Part shown: in pieces, positions 1 through 9,114 of the stretch
How positions within the stretch are numbered: position 1 is the first letter of the stretch
Layout: each line of letters starts with the position of its first letter
Assembly: GCA_002070265.1 (NCBI GenBank)
Contig: MWCX01000023.1
Coordinates: 98,786 to 162,785, forward strand
Source of the DNA: Bacteroidetes bacterium ADurb.Bin174
Lineage (GTDB): Bacteria > Bacteroidota > Bacteroidia > Bacteroidales > Paludibacteraceae
Length of the DNA: 64,000 bases
Direction: 5' to 3'
The notes under the pieces: generated by a model
Told to the model about the DNA's origin: nothing
Database searches by the model: none
What the model saw: only the letters and a program-made list of their open reading frames with translations
Program-made: the position numbers and the translations under genes

Positions 1-1036
1 TGATGCTCCACATAGATAAAGTATGGTGTTCCTCGCCGTTGGTTGCGTAATAATCAACAAGTCCGTAAACATGACTAAATTCATGGGCGAAAGTTCCTAT
101 GCCACACATAATTACACCTCTGTTGCCTCTTAATTCCGAACTACAAGCGTATCCTTTCACCCGCACCCCATCAATGGTCAACCGTCCTTCCAATTCCCAA
201 CGGTGGGGCCAAACTGAATTTTCCGGACCTCCTTCAGCTTCATTGTATCCTGCATAATAGATAAAAACATTGTCAACAATGCCATCTCCGTCTGTGTCAA
301 ATTGAGAAAAATCAATTCCATCGGATGCCGCAAGATTACAAGCATCGATAACCATTTGTCTTGGATTCTTGTCATCTCCGTTTTTATCATTGGCTCCGTA
401 GTAAGCCATGCTGTCGGGTAAAGTATAAGGACCTATCACTATAAAATCCGGGGAGGATACACCATTTGATGCCGCTATGAAATAATCCCTTGCTGAACCG
501 GTGCCTCCGTTGTCCCTGTATCCTTCTTCATTCAGGAGGTTGTTAAAGGCAATTTGAGGTTCAGGAATTCTGAATTCAACATCCTTGAAGTTTACAAGAA
601 TGACTAAGGATTGGGGTGAACCGGTTTTGGGAAAACTACTGATTGATTGTGATGCTGCAGGAATTTTTTGCATTTTTCTTTCCTGTTTCACTCGACTGAA
701 ATCCGGAAATGGATTCTCATTTTTCAGAAAATCATGCTCTTGCTGTGTTCGTTTTTCAATGGGGTTGACCCTTATGTCGGTAATACTGATGTTTCCCGCT
801 TCGTCTTTTATGGCATAATGATAAAAGCCTTGCGGGTTGCGTTTGATTAAATATCCGTCGGTTGTTAATTTGTATTTGAAAAATTCGTCGCCTCGCAGAT
901 AGATGGTCAGCTCACTGCCGTCGGGCTGTACCGTGGTTACCGGATAAGGAGTTGCAGGTACTGCATGGACTTGTATGCTGTTTATAAAAAGAAAAACAGC
1001 AATCATCAGTTTATATATGGAAAAACTTGTTTTCAT
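1..1036 (-). CDS. Secreted M6 family metalloprotease, 3' end cut by window edge
   Basis: The frame is open from the ATG at 1036 to the window edge, giving 345 residues. The N-terminus is a signal peptide: charged MKTSFSIYK, a hydrophobic stretch, and a likely cut after VHA near residue 25. Residues 318-328 read HEFSHVYGLVD, the HExxHxxGxxD zinc motif of metzincin-type M6 peptidases (immune inhibitor A group). A calcium-loop-like DTDGDGIVD lies about 85 residues before it. In this family the protein is a secreted endopeptidase that clips at cleared propeptides, and in Bacteroidota such proteins often end in a T9SS sorting domain. That end lies outside the window, so the export route is unknown. 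The gene stands alone, with a 66-bp gap to the glycosyltransferase gene. The call is firm; substrate is unknown. Confidence 0.9.
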   Translation of the reverse strand, partial: MKTSFSIYKLMIAVFLFINSIQVHAVPATPYPVTTVQPDGSELTIYLRGDEFFKYKLTTDGYLIKRNPQGFYHYAIKDEAGNISITDIRVNPIEKRTQQEHDFLKNENPFPDFSRVKQERKMQKIPAASQSISSFPKTGSPQSLVILVNFKDVEFRIPEPQIAFNNLLNEEGYRDNGGTGSARDYFIAASNGVSSPDFIVIGPYTLPDSMAYYGANDKNGDDKNPRQMVIDACNLAASDGIDFSQFDTDGDGIVDNVFIYYAGYNEAEGGPENSVWPHRWELEGRLTIDGVRVKGYACSSELRGNRGVIMCGIGTFAHEFSHVYGLVDYYATNGEEHHTLSMWSI

Positions 1037-1102
1037 TTCAAGCAACGAAGATAAACAAATAATTTTTCAAAAAGTCAGTAAAACATAAATTGATTACAAT
1101 TT

Positions 1103-2194
1103 TTACAATTTGATGGAGTTGACCGTTTCTAATAATATTTTTTCTTCATGCTCCCAGCAATATAGTTTTTTGACCGTATCAAAATGTGTTGTATCCATTG
1201 GGTTTCCTAACATAGTTTGGATGGTTGCCGCTAATTTACGTGGTTCATACTCATCAGTCAAAATGCCTGTTTGGTGTTTTTTTACGACTTGCACTATCTC
1301 CGGAAATGGACTTGCCAAGATGGGTACATGGGCATGCAGGTAGGCAAACACCCTGTTGGGCAGGGAGTAATAATAACTTAATCCTTTGTTTTCCAACAAG
1401 CACAAGCCTATGTCTCCCGATGAGGTATAGCTTTGTAATTCTTCTCCTGAAACTTTCCCGTGAAAGATCACTTTCGATTCCAATCCAAGCTTTTTTACCT
1501 TTTGCTTTAATTCCACGAGTAAGTCCCCATCACCTATGATGTATAAAACGGCATTTTTAACATATAACATGGCATCGATTACCCATTCTAATCCCCTGCC
1601 CATATTGACAGCGCCCTGGTATAAAATGATTTTTTTATCCGGGATGGTGATTTTCTGCTCTTTTGAGGGTTCTGAAAGATAAGGTACATTTCTGAGCACC
1701 TGCATGTCAATACCGTATTTGTTTCGATAATAGCCGGCAATAGAACCACATACAGTAAAGGATGTGTTGAGGTGTGGAAATATTAAATTTTCAATTTTTG
1801 TCCAAAACTTTTTGACGAATGGTCTGTTCTGGATTTCCGGTGTTTCCGGAAAAAGTTCATGAGCATCGAAAATTAACTGTTTTTTTCTGATTTTAGAAGC
1901 GAGGAAACAAGCAAGAAGGGTGTCTGTGTCGTTGGCGTAATAAATATCAGCTTTTGAAAAAAGTAAATATAGAAACAAACGAATATTCAGTTCAGCGTAA
2001 AATAAAAAAGACCGATTAAAGAGCAAATGAAACCTTTTGTGGGGAAATGCTATCCGGCTGCTCAAGGTGTTTTTTCGCTTTCTACCTATTAGAAATACCG
2101 CATATCCATGATTAAATAACGAATCGGATACTTTCAATACACGTTGATCTGTTATCAGGTCGTTTGATACAGCTATCAGGATTCTTTTACCCAT
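1103..2194 (-). CDS. Glycosyltransferase, GT-B fold (family 4 type)
   Basis: This 363-residue protein has a two-domain GT-B layout. The N-terminus MGKRILIAVSNDLITDQRVL matches the donor/acceptor half of group 1 glycosyltransferases, including the 'D.RV' pattern after the first strand. IFDAHELFPE near residue 110 is a typical acceptor-domain segment. The C-terminal half has YQGAVNMGRGLEWVIDAM, then GDGDLLVELKQ, and around residues 265-285 GLCLLENKGLSYYYSLPNR, where the conserved acidic and Asn residues contact the nucleotide-sugar. No signal peptide or strong membrane helix is seen, so it probably works at the cytosolic membrane face. It starts only 4 bp after the stop of the upstream deacetylase-like gene, so the two are probably co-transcribed and act on the same surface polysaccharide. 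Donor and acceptor cannot be told. Confidence 0.85.
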   Translation of the reverse strand: MGKRILIAVSNDLITDQRVLKVSDSLFNHGYAVFLIGRKRKNTLSSRIAFPHKRFHLLFNRSFLFYAELNIRLFLYLLFSKADIYYANDTDTLLACFLASKIRKKQLIFDAHELFPETPEIQNRPFVKKFWTKIENLIFPHLNTSFTVCGSIAGYYRNKYGIDMQVLRNVPYLSEPSKEQKITIPDKKIILYQGAVNMGRGLEWVIDAMLYVKNAVLYIIGDGDLLVELKQKVKKLGLESKVIFHGKVSGEELQSYTSSGDIGLCLLENKGLSYYYSLPNRVFAYLHAHVPILASPFPEIVQVVKKHQTGILTDEYEPRKLAATIQTMLGNPMDTTHFDTVKKLYCWEHEEKILLETVNSIKL

Positions 2195-2198
2195 TTGA

Positions 2199-3551
2199 TT
2201 ACAATTCTTTTTGTAAATATTTCAATACATCCTTATAAAGCGTTCTGTGATAGGAGTTGACGTTTTTTTCAACAGAATTATTATGCCACAAAAAACTGAT
2301 TTCTCCGTGTGCATTGCGTACGGTGTTAATTAATCTCTTACAGTATTGGAATGCTTCATGGGCGTTCATAAACATGTATTTTTTTTCGCTGAGCGTTACA
2401 TCCATGATGGTCAAGTGATGCAAACGCAGATTGGTGAGTTTTTTTTCTACGGGGTTGATCCATCGGACTTTCCGGCAAGTTCCCAATCTAAATCCTGCTA
2501 TATCGGCATATCCCATGCTGAAATCATCCGTAATCCCACTGCTGATATGATATTCAAAATCTTCGGGCTCCCTGTTGTTTAAAAAATGACTCCTGCTATA
2601 ATTGATTTTGAGACGTGTAAACTTTTCCAAACGCTTTTTTTCTTCGGCAATCAGTGTGGGATTACAACCCGCCTCATAACTGGTGTGTAAACCAATGGCA
2701 ATTTTCTTTCTCTTGATATAGCGGATCAATTGTTTATAGTCGGGATGTGCTAAATTGACAATGGGTTTGTCTTCCTTCCTCTTGCTGTTGTGAGATCGGA
2801 TAAAGGTAATCATTTCACAATCCTCTTTACCCATCTTCTTGTGAAGCTCGGTATCTAACTTAAAAAGATAAGGAAAGGTGTACCAGGGGTCAAAAATCAA
2901 TCCTCCAAAGTAACTTTTGATAGCCTGTTTGGCTTCTTTTGGTCGCCTGATGCCTCGTAGAATCCCGCCCATCATGCCGCGGATGTTTCTGTAATGAGCC
3001 AGTTGGTCAACATCATGCGTTAAATAGACCTTGTTTATTTTACAGGGAGGATCATTGGCTTCAACTCCCATTTCTCTCAACTTTCGTCGTAGCATCGCTC
3101 CCCACTCTTCAATGATGGGACGGTCGATGAAGCCTGCTCTGTAAGGCAAAGACTCCTTTCCCGGAAATCGTCGGTGAGCATCACGCACATCGCGACGTAC
3201 GGTTTCTTCATATCTTGAAATAAGGAAATAAGTACCTGCAACAATGTCAGCATGCAATACGAGTGTGTCCTCGACCATTTCTTCAGTAGGTTCCCCAAAA
3301 AGAATGGGTATCTCTTCCCACAGTTTGAGTGGCAGTTTCGGGAGACTGTCCAGTGTTCCGTAAATCCTATCTTCAAAGAATTCTGAAGGTTTGATGACTA
3401 ATTTATATTGAGTATAATCCTCTTCTTGTGAAGTATAACCGATTAATTCGGCAATATCTTCAGGAACATGATCCCCAACTAAAAACTTAATGATGTATTT
3501 AATAATTTCTTCCACTTCAATGTTTAAATTACAAGTCTTTATTGCCCGCAA
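2199..3551 (-). CDS. Polysaccharide deacetylase-like protein (DUF7033-type N-terminus)
   Basis: About 450 residues. The N-terminal ~110 residues look like the DUF7033 domain found in front of Bacteroidota polysaccharide deacetylase proteins. A NodB-like part begins at VYLTHDVDQ, where THDVD stands in for the usual TFDDG metal motif. Later blocks include GLHTSYEAG and SRSHFLN, consistent with metal-binding histidines. No ATG exists near the N-terminus. A TTG at 3551 gives MRAIKTCNLNIEVEEIIKYI, which fits the family's first strand and helix. The only longer alternative, a TTG at 3596, would translate a heptamer repeat array and is rejected. Another option is GTG about 12 codons further in. It is followed by the glycosyltransferase gene with 4 bp between them, which suggests surface polysaccharide work. 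Start is uncertain, family fairly sure. Confidence 0.75.
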   Translation of the reverse strand: MRAIKTCNLNIEVEEIIKYIIKFLVGDHVPEDIAELIGYTSQEEDYTQYKLVIKPSEFFEDRIYGTLDSLPKLPLKLWEEIPILFGEPTEEMVEDTLVLHADIVAGTYFLISRYEETVRRDVRDAHRRFPGKESLPYRAGFIDRPIIEEWGAMLRRKLREMGVEANDPPCKINKVYLTHDVDQLAHYRNIRGMMGGILRGIRRPKEAKQAIKSYFGGLIFDPWYTFPYLFKLDTELHKKMGKEDCEMITFIRSHNSKRKEDKPIVNLAHPDYKQLIRYIKRKKIAIGLHTSYEAGCNPTLIAEEKKRLEKFTRLKINYSRSHFLNNREPEDFEYHISSGITDDFSMGYADIAGFRLGTCRKVRWINPVEKKLTNLRLHHLTIMDVTLSEKKYMFMNAHEAFQYCKRLINTVRNAHGEISFLWHNNSVEKNVNSYHRTLYKDVLKYLQKEL

Positions 3552-3620
3552 ACTACCCCGTACCCCGCACCTCGCACCTCGCACCTCGGAACTCAAAACT
3601 CAAAACTCGAAACTCGCACC
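3552..3620 (-). repeat. Heptamer repeat array 1
   Basis: The minus strand reads as consecutive 7-bp units: GAGTTTC, GAGTTTT, GAGTTTT, GAGTTCC, GAGGTGC (three times), GGGGTAC. It fills the whole gap between the uvrA stop and the proposed TTG start of the deacetylase-like gene. The G/T-rich strand is the coding strand of both neighbours. Confidence 0.85.
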
Positions 3621-3621
3621 A

Positions 3622-6474
3622 TCAACTACTCTCCAATTCCCTCTTCAAATATTCCCCTGTTTTACTGTTGGGGTTATTGGCAACCTCTTGAGGTGTTCCG
3701 GAGCAAATAATCTGTCCTCCTTCTCGCCCGCCACCCGGACCAATATCGATGATGTGGTCGCAAGCCTTGATAACATCCATGTTATGTTCTATGATGATTA
3801 TCGTATTTCCCTTGTCTGTCAAACGGTTTAAAACGCATAAAAGTACGCGAATATCCTCAAAGTGCAAACCTGTTGTCGGCTCATCCAATAAATACAAGGT
3901 GTTTCCGGTGTCTCTTTTCGAAAGTTCAGCCGCCAACTTCACGCGCTGGCTTTCGCCCCCGGAGAGGGTTGTACTTGGTTGCCCCAATTTAATATATCCC
4001 AATCCGACTTCTTGTAAAGTTTTTATTTTATTTAAGATTCTGGGTTGATTCTCGAAGAAATCGACGGCCTGATTGATTGTCATGTTTAGCACGTCGGCAA
4101 TGGATTTTCCTTTGAATCTGATTTCCAAAGTTTCTTTGTTGTATCTTTTTCCTTCACAACTCTCACAAGTTACGTGCACATCAGGCAAAAAATTCATTTC
4201 GATGGTTTTGTAACCATTGCCGCCGCACACTTCGCAACGCCCTCCGGCGGTGTTGAAAGAAAATCTTCCGGGTTTATAAGCGCGGATTTTGGCTTCCGGC
4301 AAAGATACGAATAGATTCCTTATCTCGGAAAATACTCCGGTGTAGGTTACCGGATTGGAGCGTGGTGTCCTTCCTATGGGGGATTGATCGACCATGACAA
4401 CCTTGTCGATATTTTCAATGCCCTCCACTGATTGATAACCAAGAGGGTCCTTCAAAGAGGAATAGAAATGCTGACTTAAAATAGGCTGTAGGGTGCTGTT
4501 GATCAGTGTTGACTTTCCACTTCCTGATACACCGGTCACACAAATCATTTTACCCAAAGGAAAGTTTACATCAATATTCTTCAGATTGTTCCCGCAGGCA
4601 CCCTTGATGGTCAAAAACTTACCGGAGCCCGAACGTATCTTCGACGGAATCTCGATTTTTTCTTTTCCGTTGAGATAAGATGCTGTAAGTGAGTCCGATT
4701 GAAGGATTCCTTCCGGACTCCCGGCAAAAACCACATTACCGCCAAGTCGTCCTGCACCCGGACCTAAGTCTATCAAATAATCAGCCGATAGCATCATTTC
4801 CTTGTCGTGCTCCACAACGATGATGGAGTTACCGCTGTCGCGCAATTGCTTGAGTGATTTGATTAACCTTTGATTGTCGCGCTGATGCAGTCCGATGCTC
4901 GGTTCATCCAAGATGTAAAGCACATTGACCAATTGAGTCCCGATTTGTGTTGCCAAACGAATGCGTTGATTTTCACCTCCGGACAATGAATAAGAATTTC
5001 GGTTCAATGACAAATAATCCAAACCTACATTGATCAAAAATTGAAGGCGCTGTTTGATTTCTTTTAGAATTTCGGCAGCTATGGTTCTTTGCTTTTCTGA
5101 CAGATATTGCTCTACATGGGATATCCATTCATGTAGTTCGTCTATATCCATTTTGGCCAACTCAGCAATATTTTTGTCGTGAATTTTAAAATACAAAGAT
5201 TCTTTTTTCAGTCTTGTACCCTGACATACCGGACAGAGAATTTCCTTAGAAAACTGATTCGCCCATTTTTGCTCAGTAGCAGATGCATCCTGGTCTTGCT
5301 GCATCTCAATGTATTTGATAATACCGTCATAACTGAGAAAATAATTGGAATTACCCAAGGATTGATTTTTGATTTTCAATCTTTCGTCAGTTCCGTTTAG
5401 AATCCCTTCCATTGCCTCATCCGGAATTTCGGCTACCGGCATCTTAATATGACAGTCATATTTTTCCAAGATGGCTTCAATTTGCCAATATATAACTGAG
5501 TTTTTATATTTTCCCAATGGAACAATAGCACCATTGTAAATACTGAGAGATGGGTTGGGGATGATTTTTTCAATGTCAATTTCGTTGATATAACCTAAGC
5601 CTTTGCAAGTCGGACAAGCTCCATGGGGCGAATTGAAAGAGAAATTATGCGGTGCGGGTTCATTATATGAAATGCCGGTGGTTGGGCACATCAGGTTCTT
5701 GCTGAAATATCTGATTGAGTTGGCTTCAACATCCAATATCATGACGATGCCATCACCTTGCTGCATGCCTTGCTTCAATGATTTTGAAAGACGCTGTCGG
5801 TTGCTTTCCTGCACAACGATTCGGTCGATTACCAACTCAATATCGTGAATTTTATACCTGTCAAGCTTCAATCCATAGCTAAGTTCATGTATATCACCAT
5901 CGATGCGTACATGCAAATAGCCTTTTTTGCGGGTAGTTTCAAATAATTCTTTGTAATGTCCCTTACGCCCTTTTACCAGGGGAGATAAGAGCATGATTTT
6001 TTTGTCTTCATACTCTTTGGCGATGAGTTCAAGAATTTGCTCTTCAGAATATCTGACCATTTTCTCTCCGGTAAGGTAGGAAAAGGCTTCACCTGCACGT
6101 GCATACAGTAACCTGAGAAAATCATAAATTTCGGTAGTTGTCCCAACTGTAGAACGGGGGTTTTTGTTGGTCGTTTTTTGTTCGATGGAAATAACGGGGC
6201 TTAATCCGGTGATCTTATCAACATCCGGTCTTTCCAAATTGCCTAAGAAGTTGCGGGCGTATGCCGAAAAAGTCTCTATGTAACGGCGTTGCCCTTCGGC
6301 ATATATCGTATCGAAAGCTAAGGAAGATTTACCGCTGCCGCTGAGTCCGGTTATAACGGTCAACGCATTGCGGGGTATGGACACATTGATGTTTTTTAAG
6401 TTGTGAACCCGGGCACCGGTGACTACTATTTTCCCAGATCTGTCTATTTTTTCTATGTCTGTATTTTGTTTCAA
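3622..6474 (-). CDS. uvrA: Excinuclease ABC subunit A
   Basis: A 950-residue UvrA, the ATP-dependent DNA damage sensor of nucleotide excision repair, which loads UvrB at lesions. Both ABC modules are complete. The first has Walker A GLSGSGKSS near residue 43 and signature LSGGENQRIRLA near 490. The second has Walker A GVSGSGKSTL near 647 and signature LSGGESQRVKLA near 830, followed by LLDEPTTGLH. Zinc-type motifs CEVCGG and CESCEG are present in the C-terminal half. The N-terminal zinc module is atypical: where CPxC is usual, residues 263-266 read CPTT, although the second half (ACPTC) is intact. I recall the same variant in other Bacteroidota, so it is probably a lineage trait. The gene has its own -7 box at 6507-6514, divergent from rplY. 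Confidence 0.97.
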   Translation of the reverse strand: MKQNTDIEKIDRSGKIVVTGARVHNLKNINVSIPRNALTVITGLSGSGKSSLAFDTIYAEGQRRYIETFSAYARNFLGNLERPDVDKITGLSPVISIEQKTTNKNPRSTVGTTTEIYDFLRLLYARAGEAFSYLTGEKMVRYSEEQILELIAKEYEDKKIMLLSPLVKGRKGHYKELFETTRKKGYLHVRIDGDIHELSYGLKLDRYKIHDIELVIDRIVVQESNRQRLSKSLKQGMQQGDGIVMILDVEANSIRYFSKNLMCPTTGISYNEPAPHNFSFNSPHGACPTCKGLGYINEIDIEKIIPNPSLSIYNGAIVPLGKYKNSVIYWQIEAILEKYDCHIKMPVAEIPDEAMEGILNGTDERLKIKNQSLGNSNYFLSYDGIIKYIEMQQDQDASATEQKWANQFSKEILCPVCQGTRLKKESLYFKIHDKNIAELAKMDIDELHEWISHVEQYLSEKQRTIAAEILKEIKQRLQFLINVGLDYLSLNRNSYSLSGGENQRIRLATQIGTQLVNVLYILDEPSIGLHQRDNQRLIKSLKQLRDSGNSIIVVEHDKEMMLSADYLIDLGPGAGRLGGNVVFAGSPEGILQSDSLTASYLNGKEKIEIPSKIRSGSGKFLTIKGACGNNLKNIDVNFPLGKMICVTGVSGSGKSTLINSTLQPILSQHFYSSLKDPLGYQSVEGIENIDKVVMVDQSPIGRTPRSNPVTYTGVFSEIRNLFVSLPEAKIRAYKPGRFSFNTAGGRCEVCGGNGYKTIEMNFLPDVHVTCESCEGKRYNKETLEIRFKGKSIADVLNMTINQAVDFFENQPRILNKIKTLQEVGLGYIKLGQPSTTLSGGESQRVKLAAELSKRDTGNTLYLLDEPTTGLHFEDIRVLLCVLNRLTDKGNTIIIIEHNMDVIKACDHIIDIGPGGGREGGQIICSGTPQEVANNPNSKTGEYLKRELESS

Positions 6475-6506
6475 AATGATGTCTAAATCGAAAACCTGTT
6501 AGCTTG

Positions 6507-6514
6507 CAAAGGTA
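6507..6514 (-). promoter_or_regulatory. uvrA promoter, -7 box
   Basis: The minus strand reads TACCTTTG, an exact TAnnTTTG match, 33 bp before the uvrA ATG. A convincing -33 TTTG partner is not visible. It is divergent from the rplY promoter about 60 bp away. Confidence 0.55.
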
Positions 6515-6551
6515 ATATTTTTTACGTAGAGAATAATTGACTGTGAGTTGG

Positions 6552-6582
6552 TTTGTGATATCAATAAAAAATATTAACTTTG
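6552..6582 (+). promoter_or_regulatory. rplY operon promoter (-33 TTTG / -7 TAACTTTG)
   Basis: TTTG at 6552-6555 and TAACTTTG at 6575-6582 are separated by 19 bp, the exact layout of the Bacteroidota primary sigma factor promoter. Transcription would begin near 6589, leaving a leader of about 90 nt before rplY. Confidence 0.75.
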
Positions 6583-6679
6583 CCTCGCTTTTTTAACAAA
6601 GAAAAGTGTGATGGGAAATTTAGCGACTAATCACTTAATAATCAACGCTAAAATTTTGAGTAACACATAAAAAAATAAA

Positions 6680-7309
6680 ATGAAAACATTCGATTTAGAA
6701 GGGAAAATACGCCAAGAAGTTGGTAAGAAGTCGGCTAAAATTGCTCGTGCAACCGACAATGTACCATGCGTTTTGTATGGTAATAGTGAAAATGTACATT
6801 TTACAGTGACACAAGGTGCTGTTCGTAAGTTGATTTATACACCTGATGTGTTTGTCGTTAATTTAACGATTGACGGCAAAAAAAAGAAAGCTATCATCAA
6901 AGAATTGCAATTTCATCCTGTTAAAGACACATTGATACACATTGATTTCTTCGAAATTACCGACAAAAAACCGGTTGCAATGGACATTCCTGTAAAATTA
7001 ACAGGGCTTGCCGAAGGGGTAAAAGCTGGTGGTAAATTAAATTTACAATTGCGTACATTAAGAGTAAAAGGAATTTACACGGATCTCCCCGAAACCATCA
7101 CCTTGGATGTAACTGATTTGGTATTGGGAAAATCTATTCGAGTGGGTGATATTAAACTTGATAATTTAGAAATTTTATCTCCTAAGCATGCTGTCGTTTG
7201 TCAAGTTAAATTGACACGTGCTGCTCGCCCTGCCGATGAAGAAATTGAAACAGAAGAAGGAGCAGCAGGGGAAGGAACTGAAGGAGGAGAAAAAACTTCA
7301 GAAGAATAA
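6680..7309 (+). CDS. rplY: Ribosomal protein bL25, long Ctc form
   Basis: 209 residues. The N-terminal ~95 residues form the 5S rRNA-binding L25 domain: 'R.E.GKKSAK..R....VPCVLYG' at the start and HIDFFEI near residue 93. A C-terminal beta domain (TL5/Ctc type) follows, with [17 protein letters not shown]. The last ~27 residues are very acidic ([13 protein letters not shown] and more), a common tail in this phylum. It binds 5S rRNA at the central protuberance of the 50S subunit. It is first in a three-gene translation operon, 11 bp upstream of pth, and has a clear promoter. Confidence 0.95.
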   Translation: MKTFDLEGKIRQEVGKKSAKIARATDNVPCVLYGNSENVHFTVTQGAVRKLIYTPDVFVVNLTIDGKKKKAIIKELQFHPVKDTLIHIDFFEITDKKPVAMDIPVKLTGLAEGVKAGGKLNLQLRTLRVKGIYTDLPETITLDVTDLVLGKSIRVGDIKLDNLEILSPKHAVVCQVKLTRAARPADEEIETEEGAAGEGTEGGEKTSEE

Positions 7310-7320
7310 TCTGTTGTAAT

Positions 7321-7881
7321 ATGAAGTACCTGATAGTTGGACTCGGGAATATCGGTCCCGATTACCAGGACACCCGACACAACATAGGATTCACAATATT
7401 GGATGCTCTTGCGAGGGTGTCCAATGTTGTTTTTGAGGATAAGCGATACGGGTTTGTAACCCGCATCAAATTGAAAGGGCGCACATTGGTTTTGTTGAAG
7501 CCTTCAACTTTTATGAATTTGAGTGGCAATGCAGTGCGTTATTGGATGAAAAAAGAGAAGATTGAAAATGAAAACTTATTGGTCGTTGTTGATGATATTG
7601 CGCTTCCGTTTGGAACACTAAGACTGAAACCTCAGGGGTCGGATGCAGGGCACAACGGACTGAAAAGTATTCAGGATTTAATCGGTACTGAGTATCCCCG
7701 TTTGCGTTTTGGTATTGCCGATAATTTTTCCAAAGGATGTCAGGTAGAATATGTGTTGGGAAAATTTGAAGAAGAAGAGCGATTGTTGTTGCCTGAAAGA
7801 ATTGACAAAGCCATTGAAATGATCAGGAGCTTTTGTTTAGCCGGCTTGCAACTGACCATGACGCAGTTTAATAACAAGTAA
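7321..7881 (+). CDS. pth: Peptidyl-tRNA hydrolase
   Basis: 186 residues, the normal size for bacterial Pth, which frees tRNA from peptidyl-tRNAs that drop off the ribosome. The N-terminus has [18 protein letters not shown], containing the catalytic His and the conserved Asn. [13 protein letters not shown] (catalytic Asp) and [12 protein letters not shown] follow at about residues 90-117. It lies 11 bp after rplY and 23 bp before the S4-domain gene, in the same operon. Confidence 0.96.
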   Translation: MKYLIVGLGNIGPDYQDTRHNIGFTILDALARVSNVVFEDKRYGFVTRIKLKGRTLVLLKPSTFMNLSGNAVRYWMKKEKIENENLLVVVDDIALPFGTLRLKPQGSDAGHNGLKSIQDLIGTEYPRLRFGIADNFSKGCQVEYVLGKFEEEERLLLPERIDKAIEMIRSFCLAGLQLTMTQFNNK

Positions 7882-7904
7882 ATTGAGAGGAGAGGCGTAT
7901 AGGC

Positions 7905-8297
7905 ATGGAAACGGAAATGCGAATAGATAAATGGCTGTGGTCAGTCCGCCTCTATAAAACCCGTACGCTGGCTGCTGAAGCTTGTAGAAAGGGAAAAGTT
8001 CTGGTTGCCGGTGTTGAAGCCAAGCCTTCACGCAATATTAAGGTAGGCGATATTATTCAAATTAAACGAAACCCGGTACTCTTTTCCTATGAGGTGCTGG
8101 CATTGACAGAGAGAAGGGTGGGCGCCAAGTTGGTTTCCGAATTGATGAAAGATGTCACCACTCCCGATCAGTTGGAGCTATATGAACTGGGTAAAATTGC
8201 TGCCAAAAGTAACCGTGAAAGAGGTAAAGGAAGACCGACTAAAAAGGAAAGACGAGACCTGGAAGCCTTCCTCGAACCTGTTTTTTGGGAAGAATAA
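7905..8297 (+). CDS. S4-domain RNA-binding protein, Hsp15-like
   Basis: 130 residues. Residues 6-60 form an S4 RNA-binding fold (RIDKWLWSVRLYKTRTLAAEACRKG, then VLVAGVEAKPSRNIKVGDII), followed by a basic tail (KSNRERGKGRPTKKERRD). This is the pattern of Hsp15/HslR, which recycles 50S subunits that still carry peptidyl-tRNA. Sitting behind rplY and pth, it fits a role in rescue of blocked large subunits. That functional link is inferred from gene order and family knowledge. Confidence 0.85.
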   Translation: METEMRIDKWLWSVRLYKTRTLAAEACRKGKVLVAGVEAKPSRNIKVGDIIQIKRNPVLFSYEVLALTERRVGAKLVSELMKDVTTPDQLELYELGKIAAKSNRERGKGRPTKKERRDLEAFLEPVFWEE

Positions 8298-8330
8298 TAT
8301 TTGTGTTCTTGGTTTGTTTTTTTGTTATTT

Positions 8331-8512
8331 GTAGAAGTTAAAGAAGTTAGGGAAGTTAAAGAAGTTAGGGAAGTTAAGTAGTTAGTAGTTAGTTAAAGAA
8401 GTTATAAGAAGTTAGGGAAGTTAGCGTGTTCCGAGTTCCGGGGTGCGGGGTCTAACTCGTTCTTCGTTTATCGTTCTTAGTTTTTAGTTCTTCGTTTTTA
8501 GTTCTTCGTTCA
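8331..8512 (+). repeat. Composite repeat array 2 (9-mers then heptamers)
   Basis: It has three parts in order. From about 8334 to 8424 there are degenerate 9-mers GAAGTTAAA and GAAGTTAGG. From 8428 to 8450 there are GC-rich heptamers GTTCCGA, GTTCCGG and GGTGCGG. After a TCTAACTC spacer, 8459-8512 holds heptamers GTTCTTC, GTTTATC, GTTCTTA, GTTTTTA. The array ends 5 bp before the start codon of the DUF4924 gene and fills nearly the whole 220-bp gap after the S4 gene. Confidence 0.85.
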
Positions 8513-8517
8513 TAAAA

Positions 8518-9063
8518 ATGCTCATCGCTTCCTATCTTAAAAATACAAACATCGCCGAATATTTGCTGTATATGTGGCAGGTAGAAGACACCATACGTGC
8601 CATGGATTTTGATATTGAACGTATTGAAAAATCGGTAGTTGACCGTCTTCCTGTGAAAGATGAAAATGAGCGTCGTACTGTTTTATTATGGTATGAGGAT
8701 CTGATAGACATGATGCGACGTGAAAATGTGATGGACAAAGGGCATTTGCAAATAAACAAAAATACGGTTGCCGACCTTGACGACTTTCATTATTTGATTT
8801 TAGGCTCTGAATGTGTTCCGGCATATAATGCCAAATACCTTCATGTATTACCGCTTATTAATCAATTCAGACAGAAGTCGAAAGCAGGTTTAACTGATGT
8901 TGAATTGTGCTTTAATTTCCAATATGGTATTCTGATGCTCAGGTTACAGAAAAAAGAAATCAGTGCGGAGACACTCAAAACACAGGAAGAAATTTCAAAG
9001 TTTTTGATTTTGCTGACTAAAAATTACCATGCTTTTGCGGAAGGTAAGCTTGACTTGGAATAA
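8518..9063 (+). CDS. DUF4924 family protein
   Basis: 181 residues, predicted cytosolic and largely helical. The start MLIASYLKNTNIAEYLLYMWQVEDTIRA is the hallmark of DUF4924, a family restricted to Bacteroidota as far as I know, with no established function. No catalytic motif is evident. Its start codon directly follows a repeat array, so its promoter must lie in or upstream of that array; no TAnnTTTG box is seen in the gap. The rfb genes follow after 51 bp with their own putative promoter. Confidence 0.8.
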   Translation: MLIASYLKNTNIAEYLLYMWQVEDTIRAMDFDIERIEKSVVDRLPVKDENERRTVLLWYEDLIDMMRRENVMDKGHLQINKNTVADLDDFHYLILGSECVPAYNAKYLHVLPLINQFRQKSKAGLTDVELCFNFQYGILMLRLQKKEISAETLKTQEEISKFLILLTKNYHAFAEGKLDLE

Positions 9064-9069
9064 ATTGAT

Positions 9070-9077
9070 TACCTTTG
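9070..9077 (+). promoter_or_regulatory. rfbACD promoter, -7 box
   Basis: TACCTTTG is an exact TAnnTTTG match 37 bp before the rfbA ATG. A TTG at 9050-9052 could serve as -33 element, but the spacing (17) is short. Confidence 0.5.
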
Positions 9078-9114
9078 TCTCTGTTATTTTATTAAAACTA
9101 AAACCAATACAAAA

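Noticed and set aside
585-850. Two short plus-strand frames
   Set aside because: They are antisense to the well-supported M6 protease gene.
8331-8512. CRISPR-like array
   Set aside because: Units are 7 or 9 bp without spacers and there are no cas genes in the window.
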